Shown here: one piece after another, positions 12,401 to 25,388 of the stretch | Position numbering within the stretch: position 1 is the first letter of the stretch | Layout of the letters: every line of letters starts with the position of its first letter | NCBI GenBank assembly: GCA_032207245.1 | Contig: CM063502.1 | Location: 74,024,009 to 74,088,008 of the forward strand | Length of the DNA stretch: 64,000 nt | Direction: 5' to 3' | From: Pardosa pseudoannulata | Lineage: Eukaryota; Arthropoda; Arachnida; Araneae; Lycosidae | Made by a program: the position numbers and the translations under genes | Notes under the pieces: model-generated | Databases searched by the model: none | Seen by the model: only the letters and a program-made list of their open reading frames with translations | Told to the model about the DNA's origin: nothing

Positions 12401-15400
12401 ATTTTCTATTTGAAAGGTACTACGGGCACTTTTAAAATACTTAAGTAAATTTTTAGAATTTCACATTATTGGCTACAGAATCTAAAAAGAGTTTAAGTAT
12501 GGTAATTATTACTTTACTGAAAACTATTGTATGAGTTGCATTTTTTGGTTTCATGTGTAAATGCCTATTAAAATGTTATGTCATATTCACATTATGTTAT
12601 AGTTGATGTATTCATATTTAGTATAATTTAATTTGAGAGAGATTTTATATTTGTCACAAATATGTAATTTCATATTATATACAAGCATGCATATAAGATA
12701 TTAAAGATTATATGCATATTTGTTTTAAAAAACTGGCATTTAATTTTCAAATGCTATTAACAACTTAAAGAGCTTATACTCAAATCAAGGACTTTGTAAC
12801 TTGCTTGAAAGTTTAAAAGTCAAAAGTATTAAAATGTGATATAGCTTGGACATTTTGCTAACTGAGAAATGTATTAGAATAATAAATAAGGTGTGCTAAA
12901 ACATTTAGTATCGATGAATAATGCTTTATATTTATTGTATGTAATAATTTGTTTTTTATAATTGTATCAAAAAATTAAATATATTTTGCGTTACATAAAA
13001 TGATTCTTCCTTAGATTTCACTCAGCCTAGTAATTTGAAAAATCGTGTTGAAATCCTTAAATACAACAATTTATTTAGGTAATTATTATATCAATCTATG
13101 ATATGTACTATAGATATAATCTAGAGCATTATAATTCAGCTACTGAACGAAAAGGATACAAAAGGACTGATGTATTGAATGATATATATAATGACTGTTT
13201 TAAATATAAATATAAATGTTTTATCTTGCTACATCAAAAATTTTAGATTTATATACACATTATCTTTTTTTTAATATGAAATTAGACCCAAACATTCTTT
13301 ATTTCTCACTGCGCATTGTTTTGACATATCATAGCATAGAATTAACTTACATTATTCGAACATATATCACACCGTTACTAAAATGAAAACCGGAATAATT
13401 TTAAGGAAGGGTCGGCTACAAAGGTACCTGAAAATAGAGATTAAAATGCTCTTGAAACATAAATTATATTAGAGAAGATCATTATGTGGATTATTATATT
13501 GACTAAATAAGAATAAAGTTTCATCAGAAAAAATGAGACCCATGGAAAAATGTTGGTATATTAACAAGGTTTCTAATGTAAAACATAAATCATTATTATT
13601 GTTAATTTTATTATTACATTTAGAATTTCATTATAATTGCCATTACAGCCATTGTTGCTATTCAAATTTCCTTTATTTTATTACATTTTCTAATTTTAAG
13701 AACTAGTTTATTGCATTTCATCATCTGAAACTGGGGAGTAGAGGAGAGTGGAATTCTAAAGATTAGAGAAACTGTCCAAAAATTAAGTCGTTATCCAAGT
13801 TATACCTTTAAATAGCAGGAATCGGAAAGTCCCGAAGTACTGATAATATACAATTATATTCTTACAGGGAGTAAAGTGTGTAACTTACATAGATCGTGGA
13901 ATTACTTAAAATCTCATAAAAGCAACTAATAAGCAATAAAATCCTTCTTATCGCATGTCATATTATCATAAACTACTAATAGGATATTTTTCAGGTTTTT
14001 TACTGAAATCCAGTATTAAATTTATACAAACAGCGAGATACTCATTATCCATTTCTGTCAAATTTTCAGTTTATTGATGGTATAGTACTAAATTAATATT
14101 TCTGATTTTCAATGTCTTTAATTGATTAAAGTAATTTAGTGGGAATTCTTTTGCATATAAATATTTTGTATAAAATACGTCCTGCTATTTTTCATAACTA
14201 ATAATGCTTCCCCCTTATTCAAATTTTAAGTATTTCCCTATTTATGAAACTACCGTCTGTTATCCAGGACCTATCTTTATTACTGATTAACTCTTAAAAT
14301 CTGAACAATGCAGAGAATCTGTATACGTCAGAAGAACAATAGTCTAAATAATTGATCTCCAAACGGTTTACAAGGTAAGCTATTATGCTCGTGTGTTTTG
14401 ACACATTTTAAATTTATTATAAGAAGTGAAAGTGTTGATTTTTTATCAAATGATTTCTCTTTGTTAACAGTTGTTGAAATGGAAAGGAGACAGACGGTCA
14501 TCAATCTTCATTTTGTTCCCTGGCTACCTTAGAATAGACAGAGCTTTTTTTTCAACAACGAAACAAAGACAAAACCTTTTTCACACTGCTTCAGTATAAA
14601 TGTACCCTTTGTTTTGAGTTTCAAGAAGTGGAACCACTTAAAGGGATCATCAAGAACTTGGCATATACCATACACATTTAACTAAAACTATGTAGACAAT
14701 CCTTGAGGATATTTTATTTTGTAGTTCAAAATTTGAGTTAATAGGTACTACATTTATCACTAATTGATATATCATTTTGTAAAATGTTTTAAATTAATTA
14801 AATTATGTATGTTAATGTAATCAATTTAATGGGTACTATTTTGTATTATTCAGTTAACAACTTATCTAAGTGTTAATTTTAATGTACACGAAAATCGAGT
14901 ATTATTATTTATTTATATATTTTTCACTATTGTACAGTTGATATAAAATTTTAAATAGTTTTTTAACATCAAATTCATTAAATTTCATAAATTTGAAGGG
15001 TAAATGTTGTTAATGTTATCGCTTTGACTGATGTAAATAAATGTACTATTTTTATGACATCATTTTGATAACTTTCGTTCAAAAAATTAAGTTTGATCTA
15101 TACAGTTAATCAATTATACTTACAGATTTTATCTTATTCTCACAAGTAGATTAAGTTAACAAAGTAGTAATTATTGTGTCTTTAAAAAAAGGCAATGTAA
15201 AAAACAATATTTCCTATTGCATGGTCTGCTTCTCTTCTACTTACACGTGTAGAAAATCTTGAAGTACACATAAAGGCTATTTTCTGGATTGTTTTTACTT
15301 CTTCCTCTCTTTATTTAAATTATATAGAGGTTCTACTTTCCTGAGTTCATGCAATAATATAACATCAATCAATAATCCCAACAAATAATCCTATAGAATA

Positions 15401-17345
15401 CACGGCATGTGAGTTTATATCCTGAAGTTAAAAAGGATCCTTCTATTTAGTTTTGCTTTAATGTTTTAAACAAGTTAGAAAATCTCATTGTATTTTAAAT
15501 GTGCATTTTTTTCACAGGTTATTATTCTCCGAATAATAATTTTTTTTTTTGCCAATAAAAAAAAATTTGCATTAACTAATACCATTTTAAGCTTTGGCTT
15601 AATTATATATATATTCAACGCGATAAAGTAGCTCTTACGGTTTTTAATAGACATTTAAAAATTAATAATTAGAAGCTGATTTGTAAGGAGAAAGGTACTA
15701 AAAGATAAGATGCTACAATCATTAACATCCCGGAAAGCAATAAACAACCTGGAATTAGAAATAAATAAATGCGATATATTATTCAAAATTAGTTGTTTCT
15801 GTTAGCCTAATAACTTTTAAAGTCATGAAATCTCGATTAGTACAATAATGATACATCTTATATTTCAGAACGGTCTAATGATAAGTGTTCTTGAAAAATA
15901 ACTTCTTCACTTTCCATTTAATATGCTGTCTCATTTTTAATCGATTTCTTGAAAGGGTTATTACACAATCAAATCTTTCTGTAAATTTGAGTTGAAGATT
16001 CATTAAAGAATGCAAAAATTCCACAATTATTACTATTAAGATAGATTCGCAATTGCTTTATCAATACAGATGCATTTATAGTGTTCATTATTATGTAAAA
16101 GGAAAAAATGGAAAGTGATCTGATTCATATCAGAATGAGCTCTTCATAAAAAGAGATATTAAATAACCTATTAAAGTCAATAAAGGAAACTAAGTGCATT
16201 TTCGTGTGATTAAAAGAATTCTTATGTTAAATTATAAGAAAATTAGTGAGTTATAACGCTTTGAAATGTCTATTTAGAAAATAAATAATGTATGCAATTT
16301 TTTATTTTTATTTTATAAAGCAATATAATTGCAAAAATAATTTTTTAAACTTTATACTATATAGAAAATGATTTCAGTATAAGAAGTAGCATTTTCTTGC
16401 CTCACAGAAAACTAATATCTGTAAATAGACCAAACAAATAGAAAAAATAATTAATGGAACTTATCTCTTATATTTTTGTTGTATTACTCTTGAAAACACA
16501 AAACAAAATACTAACTGCATCCCATTTAGTATATTGAGTAAAGCACACTATTCAGAATGTTACATTATTTTTTTGTAGTGCTACTCATATTATCCGTGGA
16601 AGTGAAATGCTACTATAAGATAGAATCTTTATTTTTATTCATTAGGATTGAGACTATCCTACATAGTCCCCATTCAAAATTATACATTTCTTTCAGAAGA
16701 CTGAACTTTTATGACCTTTTAAGGCTGTCACTGTGAGCTGCAACCTTCTGTCTTCCCTTAACTATCAGTTACTTCAGTCTAAGGAGTCCTGAAATCATTA
16801 AACCAAGTATCTCAACTTTAATAGCTGTAAATTACGCATTTTTATATAAAAACCAATTAAAAGGCAGTATCAATATTATCCAGACATCTAGGCTTTTTTT
16901 TTAGTAATGAAAATTTTATGAGGAAACACCAAGCATAGTTGCTATTAGCTTTTCGCTCTTCCAAACATCCGGTACTCAACGTATTCCTGAGTAAGAGTTA
17001 CTTCCATTTGTATTTTCCCCTCATATGGATTAATGTTGATTGGTTATTTAAGGCTATCGTCATAAAGTGGTCAACAACCAGACTGTTGTGTAGGCAACTG
17101 TTGAAACAAGACACGTGCCTCTCATTCGATAAAAGTATTTTTGCAGAAAAATATTTTTAACGAAAACATTTTTTTTCAGTTAATGAATACTCTAAAATAT
17201 TTACTCTTTCATTGTGGGTAAATTATTATCATGATTAGCAACATTATTAGAAACATTTTATATAAACACGTTGCTACAGAAAGGGTTTGTAGAATCTAAC
17301 TATAAAATAAACTTTGATGAAAGCAAGTTCTGTCAACAGATTTGT
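9470..17345. other. Long featureless AT-rich region
   Basis: No supported coding exon, RNA gene or recognisable mobile element. Splice-like strings occur, such as TTTTTTTGCAGGTAAG near 12207 and AAGGTAAGC near 14371, but they bound no open exon I can support. The small repeat ACTTAAAGGATTTT occurs twice near 11763-11790. An intron or intergenic spacer is equally possible. Confidence 0.55.
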
Positions 17346-17630
17346 TTAAGAGGTGTGGTAAAAAGAAACTGAGTGAAATCTGTAAGAACTTTTATTTTTT
17401 TTAATTTTCTCACCATCCCCTTCAGTATACTACCCTCCACAGTCCTTACACTGCTTTGTGCGCATTATCCATTGCTCAAAAGAGTCATTTTCAGGTAGCA
17501 TGTTTATGGTCTCTACCACTTTTGCAGTTTGAACTGTTTTAAATCCTATGTTGGCCTGTCTTCCTTTCAGTACTAATTTAAACTTTCGGAAGAGGAAAAA
17601 AGACACATGTGCCAAGGTCGTGTTAATATG
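17346..17630 (-). pseudogene. Mariner-family transposase, degenerate C-terminal remnant
   Basis: On the minus strand the frame reads LAHVSFFLFRKFKLVLKGR, matching the mariner pattern around 'DLAPxDFFLFPKxKxxLKGR'. The third catalytic Asp position is not retained. Further on FEQWIMRTKQCKDCGG fits the family's terminal FEQW..R...C...G segment. A stop codon follows, then in the same frame YTEGDGEKIKK, which corresponds to the usual 'GDYFEGD' end. Only about the last 90 codons are recognisable. I found no terminal inverted repeats or upstream catalytic motifs, so it cannot be active. Confidence 0.7.
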
Positions 17631-18229
17631 ATATATGTTACAACACAGAGATGCCGTGCTTGAGGAAAAATCAACTTCAATATCACCCCTTTTTTTTAAC
17701 TGCTTAAATCACTGATAAACCTAAATGCATTATATCACCGTATACTTATTTTAACAACGAAGGAGATTATGTGGCGGATTTTTCGAGCTTCACAAAAAAT
17801 TTGCTTTTTTAAAACACTTTCTAGGGAGCTGTCGATACAAGGTTCAATATCAACGAAAGTCATGGTCTAACTACGAGGTTTGTAGTCGAATAACGACAAG
17901 AATTGAGGGATGGGTTAACACTTGGCTATGTATCAATTTACCTTGCAGAGTCCAAAACTATAAATCAATCAATCCAATTATTATATAGTCTCACCTTGCA
18001 TAATTAGTTTTAATGGTTGGAAAAGTAGTTCAAGTAGAAAGAATTAAACGTTCATTTAAAAATATTGTTTAAAAGAATTGATAATCTAAGATAATATATT
18101 GATATAATTAAAAATCTATAGTTAAGTAACCTTTGTTCTCAGAGTGAGCAAATCTAGATAGACCTCATGAGATGCACCCGTTACAGCGCCAATTGCATTG
18201 AAGAGCTCGACATGGGTTCTTTCAGATCA
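17631..18229. other. Noncoding spacer
   Basis: Upstream (on the minus strand) of the mariner relic. Further decayed transposase might lie here but no motif is recognisable. The segment around 17820-17960 is slightly GC-richer and without an assignable feature. Confidence 0.4.
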
Positions 18230-18386
18230 GGTTTTACCGGTCAATGACTAATTAAGCATAGAGCTATCTTTCGGTATCGGAATCTTATGGGTTTAAGTAC
18301 TACTTCTGGAATGAGAGCTTGTATCCTTTCGGAATCGGCTTTAAAAATAGGTACCAGTGTGATTAGCCCTCAGGTGGCAAACATAG
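18230..18386 (+). mobile_element. tRNA-derived SINE (family 1), degenerate, sense
   Basis: After a poor tRNA-like head (TTATGGGTTTAAG in place of the B box) the diagnostic 3' module is clear: TTTCGGAATCGGCTTTAA, then GGTACCAGTGTGATTAGCCC and GGTGGCAAAC. It corresponds to the minus-strand copy at 50705-50878. Confidence 0.65.
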
Positions 18387-18439
18387 AATGCATAACTTCG
18401 AATGAACTGAATGATATTTGATTAGATCGTTACAGTCAA

Positions 18440-18550
18440 TTTCTTGTAACCTCAAGGCTAATGAGAACGGTACCTACCGCTTAAAATTGAACTCGAACGT
18501 CTATGAACATCCATATCTCCAGATGGTTTCGAATTCCTGAGCCAAATGAC
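18440..18550 (-). mobile_element. tRNA-derived SINE (family 1), degenerate, antisense
   Basis: Plus-strand GGCTAATGAGAACGGTACC, CGTCTATGAACATCCAT and GGTTTCGAATTCC are, in order, the reverse complement of the family's 3' module, middle and B box. It lies 54 bp from the sense copy, in tail-to-tail arrangement. Confidence 0.65.
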
Positions 18551-19719
18551 AGCTCCATATATCTTTGATTGTTTTTCAGCTTTCTAAATAAAAAAATAAC
18601 TCTATTTATATAACAAATATTATTTTACAAGCTACTAAATAACTATGTACTTCAAAACTGATCCACTAAATAAACATCCTGCAGTAAAATATTTGGTAAA
18701 TAGCAACGCCTTATTGGTAAAGACATCATTATTTATTTGATTTATTTCCTTAAAAAGATCTCACATTATGAGGAACTGATTTAGATTATATATGCTTTTA
18801 AGCTATACTCTTTATTAAAACTTACTTCTAAAGTCTTGATTTGGAAATAAGTTATGCCCAAATACTGTTATTGATCATTACAAACAATTGACTGAAAAAT
18901 ACTTTGTTTAATCAATACAGAGAGATTTATTACTTTTACTTTCACGTAGAATAAAATTCTAAAAGGATGAGGAACAAGAACACTTTGTTTTAAGTCATTA
19001 AGCAGTCAGTAGTTTCATTGGATTTACACAATCTATATTAGCTAAAACGTGACTTTACATTCATTCACGATTTCCATTCGATCCAAATTCCATGATGAGT
19101 TTAGTATTTCGTGAGAGTTTAGGATAGTAGAATATATACTCATAATGGTATGTTATTATCCACCGAACGAAATTTTAGGCTATTAAGGAAAAATTCTGAT
19201 AATCATATGTTGAAAAAGATATCATACACGATATTCAAATTCATTTTGCAATAAAGAAAAGAAAACGCAATTAAAAAGGCAATGAAAGAATGATATTTTC
19301 AATTTTTACTTTTACTTTATAAACCATTTGAAAAAAATAACTTTTACTTTCTGAATGTTCCTATGTAATAAATGAATTTTAAAACTGTATCTAACCTTTG
19401 TCTGGATATTTAAAATGTATGTTACTTAATTTGATATGAATTTTGAGGAATATCCCATAAAAATATTTTTATCATTCTGGTACTTGATGGACTTTTATAG
19501 AAATAATCTATGCTATTATGTAGCTAAATTATAAATACGTATAAACTAAAATTGAATTAATTGCATATAAAAACAATAATGAAGAATTTCGTTTAAAATC
19601 CTTAAATTCAAAATAACATCATTGATATATTTTTGTAGAAATATTACACAATATAAATAATAATCAAACGATACAAGATCATTATACAGAAAAATTTTCA
19701 ACTATTCAATTTATGCTTG
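18551..19719. other. Noncoding AT-rich stretch
   Basis: No gene, RNA or repeat feature recognised. Confidence 0.5.
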
Positions 19720-20645
19720 TCTTGCATTTTAAAACTCAAAACTAAGGAAAATTGCATATCCTGAGATTAACTTTTACGAACAATCAATTTTGTTTGTATT
19801 GGAAATGAAACAGCTGTTCATAAAATATTCTAAATATCTTCATTCAGCAAATTACTCATATTTTATAAATTATTTTCTGCTAACATATTACACAAATAGG
19901 ATCAATTCCATCATTTTTCAAGTGCTCAAGTGGCCTAGACTTAGATATATGCTGTACATTTCCCCAAAAGCTCGATGCCGTAGTTTTATAAATTAAAAAA
20001 AAGCTACAGATACTTTAATCAATTCTAATGGAAATTTTTAAAGCAAAGTCAACAAAAGAAACAAATAACTGAGGTCGAAAATGTCCTTGAAGTTATTTTT
20101 TGTCTTTAAATAAAACAATATTTTTTTTCTCGAAAGAGATCGTTTTCGTTGGGATAAAACTTGATTAAATTAATTGTTCGGAAATTTTACAGTGTGTCTT
20201 GACAAAGAGAATTTTTATCATTTTATTTTTTTCTATAAGAAATGCATAAAATAATAATAGTATAAGAAATGCAGCTGTCTTTAAGAAATATTTTTAGTCT
20301 TATTTGCTTAAGCTATTAGGATATTCAATTATTTACATACAGCAGCTTAGAACTAGATGACAATTTTGTTCGCAATTGTTAGGTAAAATAAAATAAAATA
20401 AGATTAAAAAATATTGGTGATATATTTAGTACCAAACTTACATAAAAATGAATGAAATTAAAAGAATTTATTAAACAAATTGTAATGGTGGAGACCTTTT
20501 TAATAATTTACTTTGTCTTTGTATTACTTTTTGAAAGGAAAAGCTAAGAAAATTACATTCTCGAGCTTAACTTTTACCCACAGTGAATTTTATTTGCATT
20601 GAAAATAAAGTGGTTGGTCATAAAATACTCTAAATATCTTAAGTG
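19720..20645. repeat. Diverged local duplication, offset about 800 bp
   Basis: The block 19725-19840 (with TTAACTTTTACGAACA and CATAAAATATTCTAAATATC) recurs in the same order at 20514-20642 (TTAACTTTTACCCACA, CATAAAATACTCTAAATATC). The intervening DNA is too diverged to follow by eye. The 68-codon frame at 19790-19996 falls inside it and is not preserved in the second copy. Confidence 0.6.
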
Positions 20646-22792
20646 TTGAAACTCCCCATAAAACCCTATAAAAATAAAAATTATGTGTATATGAAATGAA
20701 AAAATCTTTTTGAAACATTATTTTTATGTATCTTATAAAATAAGTTTTTGTTTACATTCTTGCCTGTTATGTTTTATTTTTAATAAATACGCATTTTTAT
20801 GCTAAAACGCGTAGCAAAAAATATTTCATTTCAGTTACTTTAAATGAGGAAAATTGGTTTGACATCAAATTGTTCAGTTCAATCTTTCTCCTTTACTTTT
20901 ATCAGGATCTTTATGTTTTTTTTTATCAGGATCTTTGCGTTGTTTGATCGTGAAGGAAAGTGATATACACGATTCTTAGTACAAAGCAGTTTATTGTGAT
21001 ACGATCTATTGTCATGTATTTTAAAAAATATTTCTTATTTGATAGTATGCTACCGTACGCATGCGAGAACTTTCGCAATTGAAAATCCTCACATTTGTAT
21101 GATGAGTAAAACATGCTTGAGAAAAGTATTTATTTGTATAAATTATTATATAGACCTAACTTCAAATTTGCTTAAAGTATATAAAATAAAACTGACATCA
21201 AATACAATTGATATTTAGAAAAAAAAAATAATTTTCACTAAAAAGTTTTCAGATTGGGAAAGATTTCTTAGCACCTCCATTGTTAAAATTGTTTAAAGAG
21301 GGTGAGAGGTTACAAAAGAGTGTTAAACTTCAGAAGTAATATAAAATGATGATTTCTTGTACCACTTGATCCTTTATTAAAAAAATGTGCAACAATGGTT
21401 CAAAAATGTTTAAAATTTTGGATTGGCTTGTATACTACGAATTTTACCTTTGGTTAAAAAAGCACATAATATGGGATAGAAAAAAAGGTAATATTAATAG
21501 CTCGATATAATTTTTTATTTGTTTTAATATACCATTAACAGTTACTGATTAAAAATGTATGTCATTTCTACTACAGAAAAATTTCTTATTCTTTTCTTTT
21601 TTTCTTTTATTTTTATACCTGATCTGCTAGGATTGATTTTAGAAGTGGTTTTCTAAAGGCATTTATGGTACTGAAATGAAATATTATAATTTTTCTTCTT
21701 AAAACAAGTGTCATAAAAATGAAAAAATAGTAAGTAACTCCAGTGCTTGTATTTTCGGTGAGCGGGAAAGGAGAGGGGAGAAGATTCCTGATGCAGATTA
21801 ACGTCATTTTAATTTACATCAGTTGGAAAATTGATTTGACAAAGGACTAATTTGAGTTATGAACTCCGTGACGGAATGATTAAACTCCTTAATCAAGTTC
21901 ACTGCAGAAGCTTAGCATAAAGGTGCAATTTAATAGAATTTAATAGATAAAATGAGATAAAATAAGAAAAAGCTTTGAATTTTATATTCTGTCCATAAAC
22001 AATTATTTTACAATAAACTAAAATCTAATCATCTATTTTATCCTTATCCAATACTATGATTATATATTTGTATTCTAACGTAAGTACTAGTTTCATATAA
22101 TCGAGATTTTATATGAAAATTAATATTAGTTAAAATTATTCGGATTTACTATTCAAGTGTATACCTGTATTTCCCTGTTATTTACACCATGTTTATAGTT
22201 CCATAAGAATATTTATTTTTTAATAATTTTTTTCTGGGGGGAAAGCTTTAGTTTTTCCACAATCTCCTCATTAACTACATTATATATCAGGTAAAGAGAA
22301 ATATGTTTTGCTTTATTTATTTGTACTACTACTGTAAATCATTCTGTACTAGATGTGATTAGGCATTATGCTACGTAGAATAAATATTGTAAGAACTACG
22401 TTACAACATTAGCGTCTATTAACATTTCACCTTTCAATTTTCTCGAAACCAACTGTTATTTTTTTATTTTCATTTCAATGCTAAAATACAGAGGTTAAAA
22501 GTTATATAGATTACTTTGAAAGTTATTTTTATTTGTAAAAGTAACTGTTTGAGATTTTCTTCTATTAAAAGTGAATATAATTTTTTAATTTTTAATCTGG
22601 ATCTGAAAATAAGTTCATTTATGAACATTACTTAAATATTAAATTTAAGTCTCTTTTTAAGTACATTATTATATTCATATATTTTTAAGAGTAATCAATA
22701 CACATTACATTGCCTTTATTGTATTCCTTTTTTAAATTTGTAATTGTCTTTTGAAATTGTAATAGACAAAAACTGAATTAGTATATGAATAT
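20646..22792. other. Noncoding AT-rich stretch
   Basis: Contains only a short duplicate TTTATCAGGATCTTT (about 20899 and 20923) and scattered low-complexity runs. No supported gene. Confidence 0.5.
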
Positions 22793-23890
22793 TTGTCGTG
22801 TAGTCCTCGTTCATATTTGAGTATCAACCTGTGATCAAATGTATAGTGGTGATTTATTTTTAATGCGTTGTGTTAAGTATTTTTGTACTGAATTTAACCA
22901 CAAGTTCTGAGAAACTACAGACATAAAAATGAAAATAAACTAACAGCTAAATTGACAGCAACCGAGACTAGCTTAATATTAAAAAAAAGTAAATTTATTA
23001 TAATATATATACATCTATTTACATACAAAACTGATACTAATTTTCAAAAAATAAGCTTTGTCAACATCTTCTAAATTAGTTCTGACAAATTTTTTATCTA
23101 CTTAAGTAATTTTGTAAATAGATAGAGGACCTAATCTCAATTTCAAAAATGTATGTAAATTTGGGGTACCTTTGTGGGTCTAAAATGTTGGGCCCGGAAC
23201 ACTTCTGGTTGAAGGGTATCTATGGCTGATCAGGAGAGGGAATCTATATATCATCCGTTGGTCTCGTCAGGGGCTTCCTCTCCAGTCTTTGGGGTGCGGC
23301 CGTACTATTTGGTGCAGGAACACTTCCTGTCGGACTTGGCTGGACTCTCCTAGTCTGGACTATCGAGCACCTTCTCCTCTGGACTCACGAACAACTTCCG
23401 TCGGACCCGACTGGACTCCCGACTTTCGAACACCTTCTTTTGGGACCTCCGAACCTCTTCTCTGGGACCTCTGAACCATCCGTCTCATCTTTTAGATTTT
23501 TCATATTTAATTATATCAACATTGTCCCCTCCTCCTTCTTGTCGTCCAATCGGGATAGTTGTAAGAATTTCATTGGCCTGACCAAACCCCGCCCTGAGAC
23601 CGCGAACGTGAAAAACCTTATCCCTTCTAATTGGGCACTGTCCCTTAGGGACTCATAAATACTCCACAAAGGTACATTCTTATTTAATGTCAAGTACGGA
23701 GACGGGATTCTAATCTGGGACTGGGATCAGAACCCCGCCCGAGACCACCGTACAATATCCGTTGAATAGAAATTTATGGTCCTCCATCTCTTTACAAAGA
23801 TGTGATGAGGTCAGATTTAGATACCGGTACATTTTACTTCTTGTATGAATGAATCAATTATATAACAGATCTAAATCGCTTCATCACAAT
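22793..23890. repeat. Left arm of a large foldback (inverted repeat)
   Basis: From GTCGTGTAGTCCTCG at the outer edge to ATCTAAATCGCTTCATCACA at the inner edge, this arm is the reverse complement of 24336-25378 at high identity. It has a distinctive GC-rich core at about 23160-23760, in contrast to its AT-rich outer third. Within the core, 23335-23465 is built from degenerate units based on GGACT and CGAACAC. A TATA-like TCATAAATACTCC sits near 23654, and the core start TGTTGGGCCCGG near 23188 resembles an LTR start. Its inner end holds a smaller inverted repeat (TGTGATGAGG at 23801 against CATCACA at 23882). The frames MGCGRTIWC and MTLNKNVPL, in both arms, are shadows of this core. Confidence 0.88.
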
Positions 23891-24335
23891 ATTGCTTTTA
23901 GAAAAAGTATTTTCACTTATTTATTAAAATATTAGAAACCCCCACACAAAGTTTTATTTCGAAACGAATCAATCAAACAATAATTTAATTTTTGTAATCA
24001 TGTTCTTAATATTTAACGCTCCGTGTTTGTTAACAGTTGTTTCGTGACTGGGGTACATAAAATATGTTCGTGGTCACAGTGTCCTCCAAGTTCTCAATCA
24101 ATACTTCTGGGGGTGGCAGGCTAAGTCTATGGGTCATCTGCTTGGTCCCTATTTCAACATTACGAAGACCCACTTGAACAAAGTCATTCTTTCATGCTAA
24201 CGGTGTTCGTTAAAACCAAAGGGACACCCCCTTTGCCTTAATACAAGTAACGTATGGCTCAATCATACTTGGTTTGTCCAAGTGGCATCAGAAACAACAA
24301 CAACAACATATTTAAATCGCTTAGGGTAAAACAGT
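23891..24335. other. Foldback centre, with short minus-strand ORF
   Basis: About 440 bp unique to the centre. Its last ~110 bp (24226-24335) recur as a direct repeat just outside the right arm at 25389-25487. The remainder contains the ORF described separately. Confidence 0.75.
24030..24191 (-). CDS. Unrecognised 53-codon open frame in the foldback centre
   Basis: Minus-strand codons 24191-24033 are open and end at TAA. The peptide contains QVGLRNVEIG, MTHRLSLPPPEVL and IENLEDTVTTNIFYVP, with a protein-like composition unlike the Tyr/Ile/Asn-rich chance frames elsewhere. It is preceded in frame by TGA. There is no in-frame upstream ATG, so it would need to be an exon or a truncated remnant. 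I cannot assign a family; it could be a fragment of a transposon-encoded protein carried by the element. No obvious splice acceptor fits this frame. Confidence 0.3.
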   Translation of the reverse strand, partial: KNDFVQVGLRNVEIGTKQMTHRLSLPPPEVLIENLEDTVTTNIFYVPQSRNNC

Positions 24336-25378
24336 TGTGATGAGGCGATTTAGATCTGATATATAATTGAGTCATTCATACAAGAAGTAAAATGTTCGGG
24401 ATCTAAATCTGACCTCATCACATCGTTGTAAAGAGATAGAGGATCATAAATTTCTTTTCAACTTTGTCTTGTACGGTGGTCTCGGGCGGGGTTCTGATTC
24501 CAGTCCTAGATTAGAATCCCGTCTCCGTACTTGACATTAAATAAGAATGTACCTTTGTGGAGTATTTATGAGTCCCTAAGGGACAGTGCCCAATTAGAAG
24601 GGATAAGGTTTTTCACGTTGGCGGTCTCAGGGCGGGGTTTGGTCAGGCCAATGAAATTCTTACAACTATCCCGATTGGATGACAAGAAGGAGGAGGTTAC
24701 AAGGTTGAAATAATTAAATATGAAAAATCTAAAAGATGAGAGGATGGTTCGGAGGTCCCAAAAAGAAGGTGTTCGAAAGTCGGGAGTCCAGTCGGGTCCA
24801 ACGGAAGTTGTTCGTGAGTCCAGAGGAGAAGGTGCTCGATAGTCCAGACTAGGAGAGCCCAGCCAAGTCAGACAGGAAGTGTTTCTGCACCAAATAGTAC
24901 GGCCGTACCCCAAAGACTCAGGAGGAAGCCCCTGACGAGACCAACGGATGATATATAGATTCCCTCTCCTGATCAGCCATAGATACCCTTCAACCAGAAG
25001 TGTTCCTGGCCTAACATTTTAGACCCACAAAGGTACCCCAAATTTACATACATTTTTGAAATTGAGATTAGGTCCTCTATCTATTTACAAAAATTACTTA
25101 AGTAGATAAAAAAATTGTCAGAACTAATTTTAAAACAAGAGTTTTGTATGTAAATAGATGTATATATATTATAATAAATTAACTTTTTTTTTAATATTAA
25201 GCTAGTCTCGGTTGCTGTCAATTTAGCTGTTAGTTTACTTTCATTTTTGTGTCTGTAGTTTCTCAGAACCTGTGGTTAAATTTAGTACAAAAATACTTAA
25301 CACAATGTAATTAAAAATTAATCACCATTATACATTTGATCACAGGTTGATACTCAAATATAAACGAGGACTACACGA
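24336..25378. repeat. Right arm of a large foldback (inverted repeat)
   Basis: Reverse complement of 22793-23890, ending AACGAGGACTACACGAC. It differs by point changes and small indels; the left arm has about 22 bp extra near 23455 (a duplicated TCTGGGACCTC unit). It is flanked by the direct repeats 24226-24335 and 25389-25487, so this arm looks inserted into, or captured between, two copies of a third sequence. Confidence 0.88.
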
Positions 25379-25388
25379 CAACAGTGTA

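Noticed and set aside
23289..24913. Frames beginning MGCGRTIWC, MGYGRTIWC and MTLNKNVPL as genes
   Set aside because: The same frames appear in both foldback arms because the arms are inverted copies. The peptide is a low-complexity product of GGACT-type repeats and has no domain.
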